Notes under the pieces: generated by a model
What the model saw: only the letters and a program-made list of their open reading frames with translations
Database searches by the model: none
What the model was told of the DNA's origin: nothing
Source of the DNA: Brevibacterium picturae
Lineage (GTDB): Bacteria > Actinomycetota > Actinomycetes > Actinomycetales > Brevibacteriaceae
DNA length: 64,000 nucleotides
Reading direction: 5' to 3'
NCBI RefSeq assembly: GCF_900105045.1
Contig: NZ_LT629739.1
Coordinates: 3,286,001 to 3,350,000, forward strand
Program-made: the position numbers and the translations under genes
Part shown: piece by piece, positions 8,587-18,142 of the stretch
Numbering within the stretch: the first letter of the stretch is position 1
Layout: each line of letters opens with the position of its first letter

Positions 8587-10443
8587 TCAGTCGTCCAAAG
8601 CCTCGGTGGTTTCGAGCCAGCGCTCTTCCAGCTCGCTCATTTCGTCGTTGAGCTCCTGCAGGGATGAGGTGAGCTTCTGGAGTCCCTCGAAGTCGGTTTG
8701 GTCGTGGTCGGCCATCTCGTCGTGGGCGCGAGCGATCCGCTTGCTCAGCTTGTCCATGCGGCGTTCGATCGAGGAAGCCTCCTTCTTCGCCGCCCGGGCT
8801 TGGGCGCCGGAGAGCGTGTCCTCTCCTGCACCGCCGGAGCCAGAGCCAGTCGACTCCCCGGATGCGGTCGAACCGACGGATTTGTTCGAGCCGCCGGATG
8901 TGACCGAACCGACGGACTTGGCCGATCCTCCGGACTTGGCGCTTTCGGCGCGCAGCTTCAGATATTCGTCGACGCCTCCGGGAACATGGCGCAGACCCTT
9001 GTCGAGGATCGCGTACTGCTGATCGGTGACCCGCTCGAGCAGGTACCTGTCGTGAGAGACGACGATCAGCGTGCCGGGCCAGGAATCGAGGAGGTCCTCC
9101 ATCGCCGCCAACATATCGGAGTCGACGTCATTGGTCGGCTCATCGAGGATGATGACATTGGGTTCGGACATGAGCAGCAGCAACAGCTGCAACCGCCGCT
9201 TCTGTCCGCCGGAGAGCTCCTTGACCCGAGCCGAGAGGTGTTCCTTGGCGAAACCGAGGCGCTCCAACAGCTGCGCCGGGGTAAAATCCTTGCCCTCGAT
9301 GGTGAAGTTCGTCTTCGATTCCGACAGAACCTCACGCACTCTCTGACCACCGATCGCGGCCAGATCCTTGAACTGCTGATCGAGGACCCCGACCTTCACG
9401 GTCTTCCCGCGCTTGACTCTGCCCTCGTCCGGTTCGAGCTCACCCGCAATCAGACTGAGCAGAGTCGACTTGCCGGCGCCGTTGGGACCCAGGATCCCTG
9501 TGCGTTCACCTGGACCGATGCGCCAGGTGACATTGTCCAGTATCTGCTGGTCACCGAAACTCAGAGACACGTCGAGGAGGTCGACGACGTCCTTGCCCAG
9601 ACGTGCGGTCGCCATCTTCTTCAGTTCGATCGGGTTGCGCACCTCCGGTACATCGGCGATGAGCTGGTTTGCCGCTTCGATCCGGAACTTCGGCTTCGAG
9701 GTTCGGGCGGGCGCACCTCGGCGCAGCCATGCCAGTTCCTTACGCATGAGGTTCTGGCGCTTCTGCTCCGTCGCTGCTGCGATCCGATCGCGTTCGACGC
9801 GTTGGAGGACGTAGGCGGCGTATCCGCCTTCGAAGGGTTCGACGATCTGGTCGTGGACCTCCCAGGTCTTGGTGCAGACCTCATCGAGGAACCACCGGTC
9901 GTGGGTCACGAGCAGCAGGGCACCGGAGTTCTTCGCCCATCTGTTCTTGATGTGCTTGGCCAGCCATGAGATGCCGTCGACGTCGAGGTGGTTGGTCGGC
10001 TCATCGAGGATGAGCAGGTCCCAGTCCTCGATGAGCAGTGCTGCCAGAGCCACGCGTCGGCGCTGGCCGCCGGAGAGGCTGCCGATGGTGGCATTCCAGT
10101 CGAGGTCGGCGATGAGGCCTGCAATGATGTCGCGGGCACCAGCGTCTCGGGCCCACTCGTGGTCGTCCATGTCGCCGACGACGGAATGGCCGACGGTGGC
10201 ATCGGAATCCATGGTGTCGCGTTGGCTGAGCATGCCCAGGCGCATTCCGCCGCGGTAGGTCACGCGGCCGGAATCGGGTTCGATGGTGCCGGCGAGCATG
10301 CCCAGCAGGCTCGACTTTCCATCGCCGTTGCGGCCGACGATGCCGATCATGTCCCCGGCGTCGACGCCGAGCGTGACGGAGTCGAAGACGATGCGGGTGG
10401 GGTATTCGAGGTGCAGGGCTTCAGCCCCGAGAAGATGTGCCAT
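8587..10443 (-). CDS. ABC-F family ATPase (Uup/EttA-like)
   Basis: The 618-residue soluble protein contains two ABC ATPase modules and no membrane segments. The first P-loop is GRNGDGKSS at about residues 37-45 with LSGGQRRRVALA; the second is GPNGAGKST with LSGGQKRRLQLL. Both are followed by ILDEPTN, and an interdomain linker with ELAWLRRGAPARTSKPKFR joins them. This is the ABC-F layout; these proteins act on ribosomes in translation control or antibiotic resistance. A low-complexity Ser/Gly/Lys/Val repeat region (SAKSGGSAKSVGS...) and a C-terminal coiled coil follow the second module, as in Uup. ATG 10443 follows GGAGGG; a longer frame to 10485 is unlikely. Confidence 0.9.
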   Translation of the reverse strand: MAHLLGAEALHLEYPTRIVFDSVTLGVDAGDMIGIVGRNGDGKSSLLGMLAGTIEPDSGRVTYRGGMRLGMLSQRDTMDSDATVGHSVVGDMDDHEWARDAGARDIIAGLIADLDWNATIGSLSGGQRRRVALAALLIEDWDLLILDEPTNHLDVDGISWLAKHIKNRWAKNSGALLLVTHDRWFLDEVCTKTWEVHDQIVEPFEGGYAAYVLQRVERDRIAAATEQKRQNLMRKELAWLRRGAPARTSKPKFRIEAANQLIADVPEVRNPIELKKMATARLGKDVVDLLDVSLSFGDQQILDNVTWRIGPGERTGILGPNGAGKSTLLSLIAGELEPDEGRVKRGKTVKVGVLDQQFKDLAAIGGQRVREVLSESKTNFTIEGKDFTPAQLLERLGFAKEHLSARVKELSGGQKRRLQLLLLLMSEPNVIILDEPTNDVDSDMLAAMEDLLDSWPGTLIVVSHDRYLLERVTDQQYAILDKGLRHVPGGVDEYLKLRAESAKSGGSAKSVGSVTSGGSNKSVGSTASGESTGSGSGGAGEDTLSGAQARAAKKEASSIERRMDKLSKRIARAHDEMADHDQTDFEGLQKLTSSLQELNDEMSELEERWLETTEALDD

Positions 10444-10805
10444 AACGCCCTCCAGCCTAGAGCACGAGTGGTCCGGGACCAGCATGCGCCGGCAGCCGGC
10501 AGGCAGTCAGGGGGTCGGAACCGCAGCCGCCGTCCGGGACGGTCGATCCCGGTGCCGAGGGACGCCCTGCGGGGTGGCCGAATCCGGAGCCGGGACAGGG
10601 CGAACATGAAGTTATGTTGCGTTTTCATATCGGTGTCGAGGATTCAGATGCTATCGGCCCCCGATAGGGCCTCCAGTGGCATTAGACTGACGGAAAATTC
10701 ATTGAAATATGACTGATCATCCAGTGATTTCACAAACTCGGCGGAGGACTCTGTGCCTCGATCGACGCCGTTGTTGGTCGTGAGAAACGTGAGAAAAGAG
10801 AAATC
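10444..10805. promoter_or_regulatory. Divergent intergenic region with two dyads upstream of the nucleoside operon
   Basis: This 362-bp gap separates the ABC-F gene from the BMP lipoprotein operon. It contains a perfect palindrome CTATCGG-CCC-CCGATAG at 10651-10667 and an AACAT-N6-ATGTT dyad near 10604-10619. AT-rich sequence at 10688-10715 may hold the operon promoter. The palindrome is a candidate operator for a nucleoside-responsive repressor. I see no gene in this stretch. Confidence 0.5.
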
Positions 10806-11876
10806 GTGAAGAAGCTCGTATCTGCGGTGTCGATTGCCGCCGCATCTGCCCTCGTGCTCTCCGCCTGTGGATCAGGCGGCAGCGGCGACACCGAGGCCGA
10901 GGACTTCCTCGGCTGCATGGTGTCGGACTCCGGTGGCTGGGATGACCAGTCGTTCAACCAGTCGGGTCGTGAGGGGCTGCAGGCAGCGGTGGACAACCTC
11001 GGCATCGAGGAGTCACTGGCCGAGTCGCAGGGCGACGCGGACTTCAAGCCCAACGTCGACAACATGATCCAGCAGGGCTGCAACCTCACGTTCGGCGTCG
11101 GGTTCCTGCTCGAGGATGCGATCCAAGAGGCGGCAGAGGCCAACACGGATCTCAACTTCGCCCTCATCGACTCCACCTTCTCCGATCCCGACGGTAACCC
11201 CGTGACCCTCGACAACGCCAAGCCCCTGGTCTTCAACACAGCCGAGGCCGCCTACCTCGCCGGTTATGTGGCTGCGGCGTCGTCGGAGTCCGGCAAGGTC
11301 GGAACCTTCGGCGGCATCCAGATCCCCTCGGTGACGATCTTCATGGACGGGTTCGCCGATGGCGTCAAGAAGTTCAACGAAGAGAACAAGGAAGACGTCA
11401 AGCTCCTGGGCTGGGACAAGGAGAAGCAGGACGGATCGTTTTCCGGTGACTTCGAGAACCAGGGCCAGGGGCAGGCGCTGACCAAGCAGCTCATCTCCCA
11501 GGGCGCCGACGTCATCATGCCCGTCGCTGGTCCTGTGGGATTGGGCGCAGCCGCTGCTGCCAAGGAAGCCAAGGACGTCAAACTCGTCTGGGTCGACTCC
11601 GACGGATACGAGTCCACCGAATACGGAGACATCATCCTCACCTCGGTGGTCAAGGAGATCGCCAACGCCGTCGAGGACACCGTCGCCGAGGCTCAGAAGG
11701 GCGAGTTCACCTCCGAACCCTATGTCGGCACCCTCGAGAACGAAGGCGTCGGACTTGCTCCCTACCACGACTTCGAGGACAAGGTTCCCGAGGACGTGAA
11801 GAAGAAGGTCGAAGAGCTTGAGAAGAAGATCATCGACGGTTCGCTGACCGTGGATTCCGAGAGCACGCCCAAATAG
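10806..11876 (+). CDS. BMP-family nucleoside-binding lipoprotein of an ABC importer
   Basis: The 356-residue protein starts with a lipoprotein signal ending in the lipobox LSAC at residues 18-21, followed by a Gly/Ser linker. The mature part is a BMP/PnrA-type periplasmic-binding domain, with GCMVSDSGGWDDQSFNQSG near the start and family segments such as AAYLAGYVAA and GTFGGIQIPSV. BMP proteins bind nucleosides and deliver them to an ABC permease, which fits the ATPase, two permeases and nucleoside catabolic enzymes that follow. GTG 10806 follows a purine-rich AAAAGAGAAA. A terminator-like hairpin between this gene and the ATPase suggests the binding protein is made in excess. Confidence 0.92.
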   Translation: MKKLVSAVSIAAASALVLSACGSGGSGDTEAEDFLGCMVSDSGGWDDQSFNQSGREGLQAAVDNLGIEESLAESQGDADFKPNVDNMIQQGCNLTFGVGFLLEDAIQEAAEANTDLNFALIDSTFSDPDGNPVTLDNAKPLVFNTAEAAYLAGYVAAASSESGKVGTFGGIQIPSVTIFMDGFADGVKKFNEENKEDVKLLGWDKEKQDGSFSGDFENQGQGQALTKQLISQGADVIMPVAGPVGLGAAAAAKEAKDVKLVWVDSDGYESTEYGDIILTSVVKEIANAVEDTVAEAQKGEFTSEPYVGTLENEGVGLAPYHDFEDKVPEDVKKKVEELEKKIIDGSLTVDSESTPK

Positions 11877-11890
11877 GCGAATAGGTTAAA

Positions 11891-11924
11891 CTGCAGGGCC
11901 GAGTCCTTTCGGCCCTGCAGTTTT
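11891..11924 (+). terminator. Intra-operon intrinsic terminator/attenuator
   Basis: CTGCAGGGCCGA (11891-11902) pairs perfectly with 11909-11920 around a 6-nt loop and is followed by TTTT. It lies between the binding-protein gene and the ATPase gene, where partial termination or 3'-end stabilisation would raise the ratio of binding protein to transporter. Confidence 0.85.
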
Positions 11925-11950
11925 CGAATTTATGAGGAGTACCGGAAGCA

Positions 11951-13549
11951 GTGAAACTCGAGCTTCGCGGGATGACGAAGGTGTTCGGATCGTTCGTGGC
12001 CAACGACCACATCGATCTCACCATCGAGCCGGGCGAGATCCACGCCCTGCTGGGTGAGAACGGCGCCGGAAAATCCACCATGATGAACGTCCTCTACGGA
12101 CTCTACGACGCCGACGGGGGAGACATCCTCCTCGACGACAAGCCTGTGACCTTCGCCGGTCCGGGCGACGCCGTGGCCGCCGGCATCGGCATGGTCCACC
12201 AGCACTTCATGCTCGTGCCCGTGTTCACCGTCGCCGAATCGGTGGCACTCGGCTACGAACCGACGAAGTCCGTGGGGCTCATCGACCTCGCCGAGGCGCG
12301 GAAGAAGGTCAGGGAGATCTCGTCGAGATTCAACTTCCATCTCGACCCCGACGCTCGCATCGAGGACCTGCCGGTCGGTGCTCAGCAGCGCGTTGAGATC
12401 ATCAAGGCCCTGTCCCGCGATGCGAAGATCCTCATCCTCGACGAGCCCACTGCCGTGCTCACCCCGCAGGAGACCGATGAGCTCATCTCGATCATGCGCC
12501 AGCTCAAGGAGCAGGGCACCTCGATCGTGTTCATCACCCACAAACTGCGTGAGGTCCGAGCGATCGCGGACTCCATCACGGTCATCCGCCGCGGCAAGAT
12601 CGTCGGCGAGGCCTCCCCAGAATCCACCGAGGCGGAGCTGGCCAGCCAGATGGTCGGCCGTGCCGTATCCCTGACGACGGAGAAGGACGAGGCCGACCCC
12701 GGAGACGCCACCTTCCAGGTACGGGGCCTCACCGTGGTCGACAAGGCCGAGAACGTCGTCGTCGATGATGTCAGCTTCGACGTCCGTCGCGGCGAGATCC
12801 TCGCCGTCGCCGGCGTGCAGGGCAACGGTCAGACGGAGTTGGCCGAAACCATCATCGGGTTGACCCAACCACGACTGGGCTCGATCACCCTCGACGGGAA
12901 GAACATCGTCGGCCAGTCCGTCAAAGACCGTCTGGGTTCGGGCATCGGCTTCGTCCCCGAAGACCGATCCACCGACGGCATCATCGCCGAGTTCACGATC
13001 CGCGAGAACATGATCCTCGACGTCTACGACCGTCCTCCGTATGCCAAGGGCCTCAACCTCAAACCCGCGGTCATCAACGACGAGGCGAAGAAGAAGGTCG
13101 AGGAGTTCGACATCCGCCTCGGCAGCGTCGTCGACCCGATCGCGACACTGTCGGGAGGCAACCAGCAGAAGGTTGTCCTCTCCCGTGAGCTCGGTCGCGA
13201 CCTGCGCCTGTTCATCGCCAGCCAGCCCACCCGCGGCCTCGACGTCGGATCGATCGAGTTCGTCCACAAACGCGTCATCGCCGAGCGCGATGCCGGCACT
13301 CCCTGCCTCATCGTCTCGACAGAGCTCGACGAGGTCTACGGAATCGCCGATCGGATCGCCGTCATGTACTCGGGCCGCATCGTCGGCGTCGTCGGCGCCG
13401 ACACCTCACGTGAGGCCCTGGGCCTGATGATGGCCGGCGTCCCTGCCGACGAAGCACTCGCCGCCACCGCGGCACCTGATGAGAACGATGCCGCCACCGC
13501 GGCACCCGAGACGAACTCAGCCACCACCTCGGCGGAGGAAGCCAAATGA
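11951..13549 (+). CDS. Nucleoside ABC importer, fused duplicated ATPase
   Basis: The 532-residue cytoplasmic protein has two ABC domains. The first has P-loop GENGAGKST near residues 35-43 and VGAQQRVEIIKAL. The second has a degenerate P-loop GVQGNGQTE and LSGGNQQKVVLSREL. This asymmetric pattern is typical of sugar and nucleoside importers of the RbsA/NupA/YufO type. It energises the two permeases encoded immediately downstream. The C-terminus is an Ala/Thr/Glu-rich tail containing a repeat of ATAAP. GTG 11951 is preceded by GGAAGC. The stop codon overlaps the next start as ATGA. Confidence 0.92.
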   Translation: MKLELRGMTKVFGSFVANDHIDLTIEPGEIHALLGENGAGKSTMMNVLYGLYDADGGDILLDDKPVTFAGPGDAVAAGIGMVHQHFMLVPVFTVAESVALGYEPTKSVGLIDLAEARKKVREISSRFNFHLDPDARIEDLPVGAQQRVEIIKALSRDAKILILDEPTAVLTPQETDELISIMRQLKEQGTSIVFITHKLREVRAIADSITVIRRGKIVGEASPESTEAELASQMVGRAVSLTTEKDEADPGDATFQVRGLTVVDKAENVVVDDVSFDVRRGEILAVAGVQGNGQTELAETIIGLTQPRLGSITLDGKNIVGQSVKDRLGSGIGFVPEDRSTDGIIAEFTIRENMILDVYDRPPYAKGLNLKPAVINDEAKKKVEEFDIRLGSVVDPIATLSGGNQQKVVLSRELGRDLRLFIASQPTRGLDVGSIEFVHKRVIAERDAGTPCLIVSTELDEVYGIADRIAVMYSGRIVGVVGADTSREALGLMMAGVPADEALAATAAPDENDAATAAPETNSATTSAEEAK

Positions 13550-14778
13550 CAACTGACATCTCCCCGGCGCCACCGTCGCCGGCTCCACCGCCGAGCGCCG
13601 AGGCGGAAGAGGGCAAGGAACCGAATCTGCTCCGGGAGATCCTGTCCGGGTCATGGCTGGTGTCGGTGTTGGCCATCGTGGTCGCGCTTCTCCTCGGCGG
13701 TGTGCTCATCGCCGTGTCCAACGCTGAGGTCGTCGAGGCGGCGAAGCACATCTTCGCGGCCCCAGGCTCCTTCTTCTCGACCCTGTTCTCCACCGTCGGC
13801 GACGCGTACTCGGCGCTGTTCCGCGGCGCCGTCTTCGACTGGAATGCCCGCACCACCGAACGCGCGATCCGACCCCTGACCGAATCCCTGGTCAGCGGCA
13901 CCCCACTCATCCTCACAGGACTCGGCATCGCTTTGGCGTTCCGTTCGGGACTGTTCAACATCGGCGGTCAGGGCCAGGTCATCCTCGGCGCCACGATCGC
14001 CGGTTTCCTCGGCTATGCACTCGATCTGCCACCCGTCGTGCACATGCTCATCGCAGCCATCGGCGGCATCATCGGCGGCGCGATCTGGGCCGGCATCGCC
14101 GGTGTGCTCAAGGCACGAACCGGAGCCAACGAGGTGATCGTGACGATCATGCTCAACTCCATCGCCGGCTACCTGTTGGGTTACCTGCTCAAGCAGGGCT
14201 GGTTCACGCACACCACCTCGGCGAATCCGCAGTCACGGGTACTCGATGACTCCTCGCAGATGTTCCTGCTGCTGCCGTCACCGTTCCGGCTGCACTTCGG
14301 CTTCATCATCGCCATCCTCGCCACGATCTTCGTGTGGTGGCTGCTCGAACGCTCGACGATCGGCTTCGAGTTCAAGGCCGTCGGCGCCAACCCGCACGCG
14401 GCCCGGACCGCCGGCATTTCCGTGTCGAAGGTGACGATCCTCGTGATGATCGTCGCCGGAGCACTCGCCGGACTCGGCGGAGCGGCTCAAGTGCTCGGCA
14501 CGGAATTCAAACTCACCGGCGGAATCAGCGGTTCGATCGGCTTCGACGCCATCACCGTGGCACTGCTGGGACGATCCAAACCCCTGGGAACGTTCCTCGC
14601 GGGTCTGCTGTTCGGTGCGTTCAAGGCCGGCGGCTACCTGATGCAGTCGCAGACCGGCACCCCGATCGACATCGTCCTCGTGGTCCAATCCGTCATCGTC
14701 CTGCTCATCGCGGCCCCACCACTCGTGAGGTCGATCTTCCGGTTGCCCACACCGGCGCTCAAGCGGAAGGAGGCCTGA
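13546..14778 (+). CDS. Nucleoside ABC importer permease 1
   Basis: The 410-residue inner-membrane protein belongs to the BPD_transp_2 (LIV-H/RbsC-like) permease family used by BMP-type nucleoside importers. A Pro-rich cytoplasmic N-terminus is followed by about nine or ten membrane segments. Family motifs include LAFRSGLFNIGGQGQVILG and the coupling-loop region VGANPHAARTAGISV. It overlaps the ATPase gene by four bases and ends one base before the second permease, so the genes are translationally coupled. It resembles NupB/YufP. Confidence 0.9.
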   Translation: MTTDISPAPPSPAPPPSAEAEEGKEPNLLREILSGSWLVSVLAIVVALLLGGVLIAVSNAEVVEAAKHIFAAPGSFFSTLFSTVGDAYSALFRGAVFDWNARTTERAIRPLTESLVSGTPLILTGLGIALAFRSGLFNIGGQGQVILGATIAGFLGYALDLPPVVHMLIAAIGGIIGGAIWAGIAGVLKARTGANEVIVTIMLNSIAGYLLGYLLKQGWFTHTTSANPQSRVLDDSSQMFLLLPSPFRLHFGFIIAILATIFVWWLLERSTIGFEFKAVGANPHAARTAGISVSKVTILVMIVAGALAGLGGAAQVLGTEFKLTGGISGSIGFDAITVALLGRSKPLGTFLAGLLFGAFKAGGYLMQSQTGTPIDIVLVVQSVIVLLIAAPPLVRSIFRLPTPALKRKEA

Positions 14779-14779
14779 C

Positions 14780-16078
14780 ATGACTGCTCAGAACACGACT
14801 GCTGCGACACCGGCGGCGAAGACCTCGGCACAGTCCAAGGCGCTGACCCCGATCGCGTGGAAGTTCCCGATCACCTACACGATCCTGGCCCTCGTCTCGC
14901 TCATCTTCTTCGGCCTCATCGGCCGTGACGGAGAGACGACGTTCCGGATCGCAACCAGCGGAGACCTCTTCGCCATTCCCGACGTCGTGGTCTCCTCCAC
15001 CGTCGCCGGTCTGATCCTGTCCCTCATCCTCGTGGTCATGGCCGCAACTTCGGTCTACCTCGCGCTGAAGCGGATCACCCTGGCCGCCTGGTTCCCGATG
15101 GTCTTCGGCATCCTCTTCGTCGTCTCGTTCCTCGCCTGGGCCGGTGGCGGCAGCGGCGGAGTGATCCCGCTGACCACACTGCTGGCCGGTGCCTTGGCAC
15201 TGTCCGTGCCGCTGATCTTCGGCGCCATGTGCGGCCTCGTCGGCGAACGTTCCGGCATCATCAACATCGCCATCGAAGGTCAGCTCCTGGCTGGTGCCTT
15301 CCTCGCCGCAGTCGTCGCCTCCGTGGTTAAGAACCCCTACGCGGGACTGCTGGCGGCACCGATCGCCGGTGCGCTGGTGGCCGTGATCCTCACGTTCTTC
15401 GCAGTGAAGTACTGGGTCAACCAGATCATCATCGGCGTCGTCCTCAACGTGCTCGTCGTCGGCGTCACCAGCTTCCTCTACTCGACGGTGCTGACGGAGG
15501 ACCCCGAGCTGTGGAACGCCAGGCAGAAGCTTCCCGATCTGCCGATTCCGCTGCTGTCGGACATCCCCATCCTGGGCCGGGTGCTCTTCGACCAGAACAT
15601 CCTCGTCTACATCATGTACGTCGTCGTCATCGCCCTCCAGATCTTCGTGTTCCGCTCGAAGTGGGGCCTGCGGATGCGGGCAGTGGGCGAACACCCGAAG
15701 GCCGCCGACACCGTGGGCATCAAGGTCAACTTCACCCGCGTGCGCAACACACTTCTGGCCGGTGCCATCGCGGGCCTCGGCGGTGCCTTCTTCACCGTCG
15801 GATCGGGTCTGGCGTTCGGCAAGGAGATGTCTGCCGGCCAGGGGTACATCGCGCTGGCGGCGATGATCCTGGGCAAGTGGAACCCGAAGGGTGCCCTGCT
15901 GGCTGCCCTGCTGTTCGGCTTCTCCAAGAGTTTGGGCAACACTCTGCAGTCCATCGGCACCCCGGTGGCCAACGAGCTGCTGCTCATGCTTCCCTATATC
16001 GTCACGGTTCTCGCCGTCGCCGGTTTCGTCGGCCGGGTCCGCCCACCGGCGTCCTCGGGCGTGCCGTACGTGAAATAG
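14780..16078 (+). CDS. Nucleoside ABC importer permease 2
   Basis: The 432-residue membrane protein is the second BPD_transp_2 permease. It carries GLVGERSGIINIAIEGQLL, the counterpart of the first permease's FNIGGQGQ segment, and the coupling motif VGEHPKAADTVGIKV. About ten hydrophobic segments span the sequence. It resembles NupC/YufQ. The start is one base after the upstream stop, and cytidine deaminase follows 28 bp downstream with its own GAGAGAGG ribosome site. Confidence 0.9.
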   Translation: MTAQNTTAATPAAKTSAQSKALTPIAWKFPITYTILALVSLIFFGLIGRDGETTFRIATSGDLFAIPDVVVSSTVAGLILSLILVVMAATSVYLALKRITLAAWFPMVFGILFVVSFLAWAGGGSGGVIPLTTLLAGALALSVPLIFGAMCGLVGERSGIINIAIEGQLLAGAFLAAVVASVVKNPYAGLLAAPIAGALVAVILTFFAVKYWVNQIIIGVVLNVLVVGVTSFLYSTVLTEDPELWNARQKLPDLPIPLLSDIPILGRVLFDQNILVYIMYVVVIALQIFVFRSKWGLRMRAVGEHPKAADTVGIKVNFTRVRNTLLAGAIAGLGGAFFTVGSGLAFGKEMSAGQGYIALAAMILGKWNPKGALLAALLFGFSKSLGNTLQSIGTPVANELLLMLPYIVTVLAVAGFVGRVRPPASSGVPYVK

Positions 16079-16106
16079 TTCAAACCCCAAGAGAGAGGTA
16101 TCCCCT

Positions 16107-16601
16107 ATGACTTCCACAGATGTCGAAGCCTCTGAACACGAGTGGATCGTGGAACCCATCCCTGCCACGGTCGACGACCTGAGCGAGGAAACCTGGTCGC
16201 TGCTGCGCGATGAGGCGATGCGGGCAATGCAGTATGCCTACGTTCCGTATTCGTCCTATCCGGTCGGTGCGGCCGCACTCGTCGATGACGGACGAATCGT
16301 CAGCGGCGCCAATATCGAGAACGCCTCGTTCGGGGTCACACTGTGTGCCGAATGCTCGCTCGTCTCCGACCTGTTCATGTCCGGCGGCGGCCGACTCGTG
16401 GCATTCGACTGCGTCGATGGTGCGGGAGCGACCCTGGTCCCGTGCGGACGATGCCGCCAACTTCTGTTCGAGCACGGCGGCAACGACCTCATGCTCAATA
16501 TGCCCAGCGGGCGGGAACCCATGTCGGTGGTGCTGCCCGAAGCCTTCGGCCCCGATCACCTGCGCCCCGCTGCGCCGGGCGCAGGCTCCGCCAAGCACTG
16601 A
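16107..16601 (+). CDS. cdd: Cytidine deaminase
   Basis: The 164-residue enzyme matches homotetrameric cytidine deaminases. Zinc and catalytic residues are visible in TLCAEC (Cys80, Glu82) and VPCGRCRQ (Cys113, Cys116), and the substrate-binding segment YSSYPVGAAALVDDGRI is present. It converts cytidine and deoxycytidine to uridine and deoxyuridine. A roughly 20-residue N-terminal extension and a short Ala/Pro-rich C-terminal tail make it slightly longer than usual. In the operon it takes over nucleosides imported by the upstream ABC system and supplies thymidine phosphorylase next door. Confidence 0.94.
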   Translation: MTSTDVEASEHEWIVEPIPATVDDLSEETWSLLRDEAMRAMQYAYVPYSSYPVGAAALVDDGRIVSGANIENASFGVTLCAECSLVSDLFMSGGGRLVAFDCVDGAGATLVPCGRCRQLLFEHGGNDLMLNMPSGREPMSVVLPEAFGPDHLRPAAPGAGSAKH

Positions 16602-16609
16602 ACCCGATG

Positions 16610-16649
16610 TCGCCGAGGTGGCCCCGCAGTTCCAGCGCCACCTCGGCGA
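16610..16649. repeat. 13-bp inverted repeat after cdd
   Basis: TCGCCGAGGTGGC (16610-16622) pairs perfectly with 16637-16649 around a 14-nt loop. No T-run follows. It contains the CCGAGGTGG word that also makes up the palindrome at 36810-36845. Short tandem repeats of GCTGTGACC (16652-16682) follow before deoA. Confidence 0.75.
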
Positions 16650-16770
16650 TCAGCTGTGACCGGCTGTGACCAGCTGTGACCACGAGAACGGCCACAGCAC
16701 GAGAACGGCACACCCCGGGAACTACCGCATCCTGCGAACGGCACCACCCCGAGAACGAAGGACTGAGATC

Positions 16771-18060
16771 GTGACTGTAGAGGCATTCGATGCCGTCGAC
16801 GTCATCGCAGCCAAACGCGATGGCCGCACCCTGCGCAAAGAGCAGATCGACTGGGTGATCGATGCCTACACCCGTGGTGTCGTCGCCGATGAGCAGATGG
16901 CGGCCCTGGCCATGGCGATCTTCATCAACGACATGGAACCGGGCGAGATCGCGGACTGGACGCAGGCGATGATCGCCTCGGGCGAGCGGATGGACTTCTC
17001 GTCCCTGTCCCGGCCGACCTCGGACAAGCATTCGACCGGGGGAGTCGGGGACAAGATCACCCTGCCCCTGGCCCCGCTCGTCGCGGTCTTCGACGTCGCC
17101 GTCCCGCAGCTTTCGGGTCGCGGCCTGGGCCACACCGGCGGGACCCTGGACAAGCTCGAGTCCATTCCCGGGTGGCAGGCGGGCCTGAGCAATAAGGCGA
17201 TCCTCGACCAGCTCGAGGACCTCGGCGCGGTCATCTGCGCCGCGGGGTCCGGCCTGGCACCGGCGGATAAGAAGCTCTACGCACTGCGCGATACGACCTC
17301 GACGGTCGACTGCATTCCGCTCATCGCCTCGTCGATCATGTCGAAGAAGATCGCGGAGGGCACCCAGGGGCTCGTCCTCGACGTCAAGGTCGGGTCCGGG
17401 GCCTTCATGAAGGACCTGTCCAAGGCCCAGAAGCTGGCACGGACCATGGTCGATCTGGGCAAAGCGGCTGGGGTCAAGACCTCGGCGCTGCTCACGGACA
17501 TGTCCACCCCGCTGGGGCTTACGGTCGGCAATGCCCTCGAGGTCCGTGAGTCCGTGGAGGTCCTGGCCGGCGGCGGCCCCTCAGACGTCGTGGATCTGAC
17601 CGTGGCTTTGGCCGAGGAGATGTTGCGTCTGGCCGGTAAGACCGACGTCGATGTGCGCGCGGCGCTGTCCGACGGTCGGGCGATGGACGTCTGGAAGCGG
17701 ATGATCCGGGCCCAGAACGGTGATCCCGAGGCCGCGCTGCCCGTCGCCGAGCACACTGAGGTCGTCACCGCACCCGAGTCCGGAGTGCTCAGCAGGCTCG
17801 ATGCGCTGTCCGTGGGAGTCGCCTCCTGGCGTCTGGGTGCCGGACGGGCACGGAAGGAAGATCCGGTCCAGGACGTCGCCGGCATCGAGCTCCATGCCAA
17901 GCCCGGCGAGGCCGTGACCGCTGGCCAACCGCTCATGACCCTGCACACAGCCACCCCGGAGCGCTTCGCCCGGGCGATCGAATCTCTTGCAGATGCCGTC
18001 GAGATCGGAGGCGATCTCAGCTCGGTCTCCGAGTCGATCGTGCTTGAGAAGATCACCTGA
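16771..18060 (+). CDS. deoA: Thymidine (pyrimidine-nucleoside) phosphorylase
   Basis: The 429-residue cytoplasmic enzyme has the family signature [12 protein letters not shown] at residues 84-95 and the glycine-rich [20 protein letters not shown] segment that binds phosphate. It has the usual three-part layout: alpha domain, alpha/beta domain and C-terminal lobe. It phosphorolyses thymidine or (deoxy)uridine to base and (deoxy)ribose 1-phosphate. I chose GTG 16771, with AAGGA nine bases upstream and a [13 protein letters not shown]-terminus that fits the family. A frame extending back to 16666 runs through repeats and is not expected to be translated. Confidence 0.93.
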   Translation: MTVEAFDAVDVIAAKRDGRTLRKEQIDWVIDAYTRGVVADEQMAALAMAIFINDMEPGEIADWTQAMIASGERMDFSSLSRPTSDKHSTGGVGDKITLPLAPLVAVFDVAVPQLSGRGLGHTGGTLDKLESIPGWQAGLSNKAILDQLEDLGAVICAAGSGLAPADKKLYALRDTTSTVDCIPLIASSIMSKKIAEGTQGLVLDVKVGSGAFMKDLSKAQKLARTMVDLGKAAGVKTSALLTDMSTPLGLTVGNALEVRESVEVLAGGGPSDVVDLTVALAEEMLRLAGKTDVDVRAALSDGRAMDVWKRMIRAQNGDPEAALPVAEHTEVVTAPESGVLSRLDALSVGVASWRLGAGRARKEDPVQDVAGIELHAKPGEAVTAGQPLMTLHTATPERFARAIESLADAVEIGGDLSSVSESIVLEKIT

Positions 18061-18142
18061 ACCGCCGATCACGTTCGGCACATCACGGTACGTCTTCGCA
18101 CACCACGAACCACCGCACCACGAATCACACTGGAGGACAACC

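Noticed and set aside
14759-16168. 469-codon reverse frame opposite the second permease gene
   Set aside because: The forward strand encodes a clear BPD_transp_2 permease; the reverse product is His/Asp/Glu-rich nonsense.
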